Under the pieces are notes generated by a model. That model was not told the origin of the DNA. It ran no database searches and saw only the letters and a list, made by a program, of their open reading frames with translations. A DNA stretch of 64,000 bases from Kiloniella sp. EL199 (lineage in GTDB: Bacteria > Pseudomonadota > Alphaproteobacteria > Kiloniellales > Kiloniellaceae). Where the stretch lies: NCBI RefSeq assembly GCF_900313065.1, contig NZ_OMPU01000010.1, positions 310,001 to 374,000 of the forward strand. Reading direction: 5' to 3'. The position numbers and the translations under genes are program-made. The stretch's first letter is position 1, and every line of letters begins with the position of its first letter. Of this stretch, positions 61,052-64,000 are shown piece after piece.

Positions 61052-64000
61052 ATGATTCGTAAAACATCTGTGGTTATTCTGGAAGTTATTGCGGCCCTGT
61101 TGGTGCTGTCTGCCGTGCTGGCGGGGATCGCTATTTGGCGTCTTTCTTCCGGGCCTGTTCAACTTGATTTCCTGACCCCCTATGTGGAAGAGGCTTTTGC
61201 AGATCCTGACCGGGAAATACAGCTGGATGTGGATACAACGGTCCTGGTCTGGTTGCCAAAAGAACGCGCGATTGCGATCCAGGTCGCGAATGTGCGCCTG
61301 CTTGATAGTACGGATCGTGTGATTGCTGCTATTCCCTTGATGGGGGTGGATCTTGATGCCGGGGCGCTTGTTCGCGGAAATGTTGTCCCCACGGGTGTGG
61401 ATATTATAGGCCCAGAACTAAAGCTTGTTCGGGCGGCTGACGGCCATTTCGAAATTGATGATGCGCTGGACAGCAGCGATGATGAAAATGGCCAAAGCTT
61501 TGGCGAAGCACTGCCGGAAATTCTTGATAATCTTATGGCAGAACGGGAAGCCGGTCATCCACTTGCCTATTTTAACCAGCTGCAAATTGTTGGCGCCAGG
61601 ATGCAGATTGATGATCGCAAATTGGGAATGGTCTTTGACGTTCCCTATGCGGATATCAGCATTCGTCGCGATAAACTCGGTTTACAGGGCGATATTGATT
61701 TAACCGTTGATATTGCAAGTGACGAAGCGATTTTAAATGGTGCCTTTGTTTATGACAGTGAGCTTCAGGTGGTTGATCTTGCCTTCCAGCTTTCGGGAAT
61801 AAACCCGCCAACACTGGCACAGCTGGACCCGGCTTTGTCGGTGCTGGAGACTTTTGAGATACCGCTTGCAGCCTCTGTGGCGACCTCTGTGAATGTTCAG
61901 GGTGAGTTTGGCCGGAGCCGATTTGAAGTTTCCGGTGGCAGTGGCACGATTGAAATTCCAGACCTGAAGGTGCCGCAGCTGCCTGTGCAGGGACTTTTTC
62001 TGAAAGGCAGCTATAGCAGAAGTAATCAAAAGATCACGGTGGATAATGCCGCTATCAACTTTGGCCTCGAAGGTGAACAGGGGCCACAACTTTCAGTCGC
62101 AGGTTCTGTTTCCGGTCTGGATGGGGATATGCAGGTTCTGGCCGGGGTAAAGGCTGTGCAGGTTCCCGTAGATGATCTGGCTTTGTATTGGCCGGAACCC
62201 ATGGCGACGGATGCGCGGGCATGGGTTACGGAAAATATTAAAACGGGCATTGCTGAAGAGGCGGTGGTCAAGGCTGTACTGGATATTCCGGCTGGCGATT
62301 TTGAACAGGCCAAACTGGTGTCTTTGGACGGCAGTATGAAGTATCGGGATCTGGATGTGCATTATCTCCGGCCCTTACCCCCGGTAAAAGGTGTTGCGGG
62401 GACAGCCAAGGTGCGTGCTGATGGGCTTTCCCTGTTCACGGAAGGTGGAAGGCTGGAAGATATGTCGGTCCTGCCTTCTACCATTGAAATAACCGGGTTG
62501 GACATTGAAGAAGAGCATATCGCTATTCAAACTGCTGTTGAGGGGCCGGTCAACACGGCTCTGTCCATTCTGAATAGTGAGAACCTGCGGCTGATTGATG
62601 AACTGGGGATCAAGCCGGAAGAAACCAGTGGAAACGCAGCGGTTGCTGTTGATTTTGCATTTTTGCTGTTAAAGGACCTCAAATTCAAGGACATGTCCAT
62701 CGATGCTTCGGCAGAGATAAAAGAAGCCCGGATTGGCAAGATCTATAACGGACATGATGCGACGGACGGGGATCTGAAACTCAATGTCACCCGGGAAGGA
62801 ATGCACGTCACGGGACCGCTTTTGCTGGCTGATATTCCCCTGTCGGTCGATTGGAAAGAACAGTTTGGCAGCGAGGTGACGGTTCGAACCAATCTGAAAG
62901 CCGATATTCCGCGTATTGAACCGGATGGGCTATCTAAACTGGGGATTCCGGTATCCGATTATCTGGAAGGTCCTGTTTCCCTTGCTTTGGCATTGGAAAA
63001 CAAGGTCGATGATACCGGTGTTGTGCAGATTGCTGCAAACCTACAGGACGCCCTGCTGAAGATTGAAGATCTTAAGTATTTCAAGCAACCAAAAGATCCC
63101 GGCCAGATACAGGCAATAGTCTCTTTGGTTGATGGCGAAGCCGTGCACATCAACAGTTTTAATCTGGAGGCAAATGACTTTGCCGCCAGTGGGGAGCTGT
63201 CTCTGACTGAAGGCAAAATATCGACGGCAAATCTTGATCAGTTTCAGCTTGGAAAATCGTTGTTGACTGGCGTGGAGGCTGATTTCTCTACTGATAAACC
63301 GTCAATTGTTATCGGTGGCGGTGTTCTTGATGCTGAATGGTTTGTGGGGGACGCACCTGATGAAAGCATTAATGCTGAAACAAGCCAGCCTCAAGATAAA
63401 CCTGATGTCACAGGCACAGGACAGGATAACGATGCGATCAAGGCGGAGGATGAGAAGAGTTTAGGGGCAAACCAGACAGCGCCGATCAGCGTTATTGCTG
63501 AAAACCTGGATGCCATATATATGGCCGAAGGCCGTTTCTTCCGCAAGGCATCACTGTGGCTGGACAAGGAACCTGAAGGCTGGAAACGGATGCAGTTTTC
63601 CGGCGAAATTCCAAAAGAACTCTGGTATGCCGAGGGGGCAAAAGCCACCCCGGAAACAGAGAACGTTAAACGTACCTTCTCTATGGCCTATCAACCACTG
63701 GAAGATGGGCGTCAGGGGCTGAATATTACAGCAAATGATTTCGGGGCCATGTTACGGGCGCTTGATGTGCTGGATACGGTGCAGGGCGGTTCGCTTCAGA
63801 TCTCTGGAATTGCCGAGAATTATTATAGCGAAAGCCTGTTAAAGGGAAATATTGAAGCTCGGGGCTTGCGATTGGTCAAGGCGCCAACGCTTGCCAAGAT
63901 GCTGGCCTTTGCTTCATTGACCGGGCCTGTAACAACATTAACCACCGAGGGTATCGCCTTTAATGAACTCAAAGGCGATTTTACGCTTCAGAACGGTTTG
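61052..64000 (+). CDS. YhdP/AsmA-like envelope protein (partial, runs off the window)
   Basis: At least 983 residues with no stop before the window end. Seen: one N-terminal membrane segment (about 7-27, VVILEVIAALLVLSAVLAGIAIW), then a very long periplasmic region of beta-rich repeats: DDRKLGMVFDVPYADIS, ARAWVTENIKTGIAEEAVV, the block near 390 typical of DUF3971, and AMLRALDVLDTVQGG with APTLAKMLAFASLTGP near the end, typical of AsmA_2. YhdP, TamB and AsmA-like proteins are lipid-transport bridges across the periplasm. A region near 790 is hydrophilic and acidic. ATG 61052 is chosen because it begins the helix. Function is from the family; the protein here is incomplete. Confidence 0.9.
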   Translation, partial: MIRKTSVVILEVIAALLVLSAVLAGIAIWRLSSGPVQLDFLTPYVEEAFADPDREIQLDVDTTVLVWLPKERAIAIQVANVRLLDSTDRVIAAIPLMGVDLDAGALVRGNVVPTGVDIIGPELKLVRAADGHFEIDDALDSSDDENGQSFGEALPEILDNLMAEREAGHPLAYFNQLQIVGARMQIDDRKLGMVFDVPYADISIRRDKLGLQGDIDLTVDIASDEAILNGAFVYDSELQVVDLAFQLSGINPPTLAQLDPALSVLETFEIPLAASVATSVNVQGEFGRSRFEVSGGSGTIEIPDLKVPQLPVQGLFLKGSYSRSNQKITVDNAAINFGLEGEQGPQLSVAGSVSGLDGDMQVLAGVKAVQVPVDDLALYWPEPMATDARAWVTENIKTGIAEEAVVKAVLDIPAGDFEQAKLVSLDGSMKYRDLDVHYLRPLPPVKGVAGTAKVRADGLSLFTEGGRLEDMSVLPSTIEITGLDIEEEHIAIQTAVEGPVNTALSILNSENLRLIDELGIKPEETSGNAAVAVDFAFLLLKDLKFKDMSIDASAEIKEARIGKIYNGHDATDGDLKLNVTREGMHVTGPLLLADIPLSVDWKEQFGSEVTVRTNLKADIPRIEPDGLSKLGIPVSDYLEGPVSLALALENKVDDTGVVQIAANLQDALLKIEDLKYFKQPKDPGQIQAIVSLVDGEAVHINSFNLEANDFAASGELSLTEGKISTANLDQFQLGKSLLTGVEADFSTDKPSIVIGGGVLDAEWFVGDAPDESINAETSQPQDKPDVTGTGQDNDAIKAEDEKSLGANQTAPISVIAENLDAIYMAEGRFFRKASLWLDKEPEGWKRMQFSGEIPKELWYAEGAKATPETENVKRTFSMAYQPLEDGRQGLNITANDFGAMLRALDVLDTVQGGSLQISGIAENYYSESLLKGNIEARGLRLVKAPTLAKMLAFASLTGPVTTLTTEGIAFNELKGDFTLQNGL

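Noticed and set aside
1-64000. tRNA, rRNA, insertion sequences or prophage
   Set aside because: No cloverleaf arms with a TTCRA loop, no rRNA sequence, no transposase or integrase, and no phage structural genes were seen.

Overview
The window reads as chromosomal DNA of a marine-type alphaproteobacterium, moderately AT-rich by eye (mid-40s % GC), probably in or near the Rhodospirillales/Kiloniellales. The support is gene content: an NDUFA12-type complex I accessory subunit, the run aroQ-accB-accC ... aat ... DUF2155 ... mlaD ... NDUFA12, a DUF1127 protein, a phasin, an adenosylcobalamin-dependent ribonucleotide reductase, a ClpS-ClpA pair and a large acidic RNase E. The placement is inferred; no rRNA is present to fix it. 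I found no tRNA, rRNA, CRISPR array, transposase or integrase.

Layout. 0-4 kb: a 1297-residue type-I-secreted (RTX) multidomain protein with PA14, cadherin-like repeats and a glycosidase-like domain. 4.2-8.4 kb: phasin, clpS, clpA. 8.4-16.5 kb: a small gene cut by a stop, a GGDEF/EAL phosphodiesterase, creD-like, DUF1287, GNAT and RidA genes, and a second small gene interrupted by TGA. 16.6-22 kb: nrdJ with a likely NrdR/DnaA-controlled promoter, then an EamA transporter. 22-33 kb: housekeeping genes for the envelope, fatty acid synthesis, complex I and protein quality control (Ldh_2-like protein, NDUFA12, mlaD, DUF2155, aat, accC, accB, aroQ, a DsbA-family protein, M48 protease, GGT-like lipoprotein, aminotransferase). 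33-42 kb: rne with a long structured leader, divergent from amiC-PBP1A-prfB; prfB carries a programmed +1 frameshift. 42-45.4 kb: DUF1127, a LysR regulator, and a low-GC pair (PIN/DUF4935 and T5orf172 GIY-YIG) that looks acquired. 45.4-53 kb: two MATE exporters, a CPA1 antiporter fused to a cyclic-nucleotide-binding domain, and an orphan PAS histidine kinase. 53-61 kb: DUF455, an unrecognised 356-residue protein, bcp, an HBM-type chemoreceptor and glnE. 61 kb to the end: a YhdP/AsmA-like gene running off the edge.

No single unambiguous new system stands out. The points most worth checking are the PIN + GIY-YIG pair, two small genes each interrupted by an in-frame TGA (one at an expected tryptophan), two proteins that keep an enzyme fold but seem to have lost the catalytic residue (a gamma-glutamyltransferase-like lipoprotein and an Ldh_2-like protein), the RTX/PA14/glycosidase-like protein, and several regulatory elements (phasin operator-like repeats, the nrdJ promoter, the rne leader, the clpS inverted repeat).
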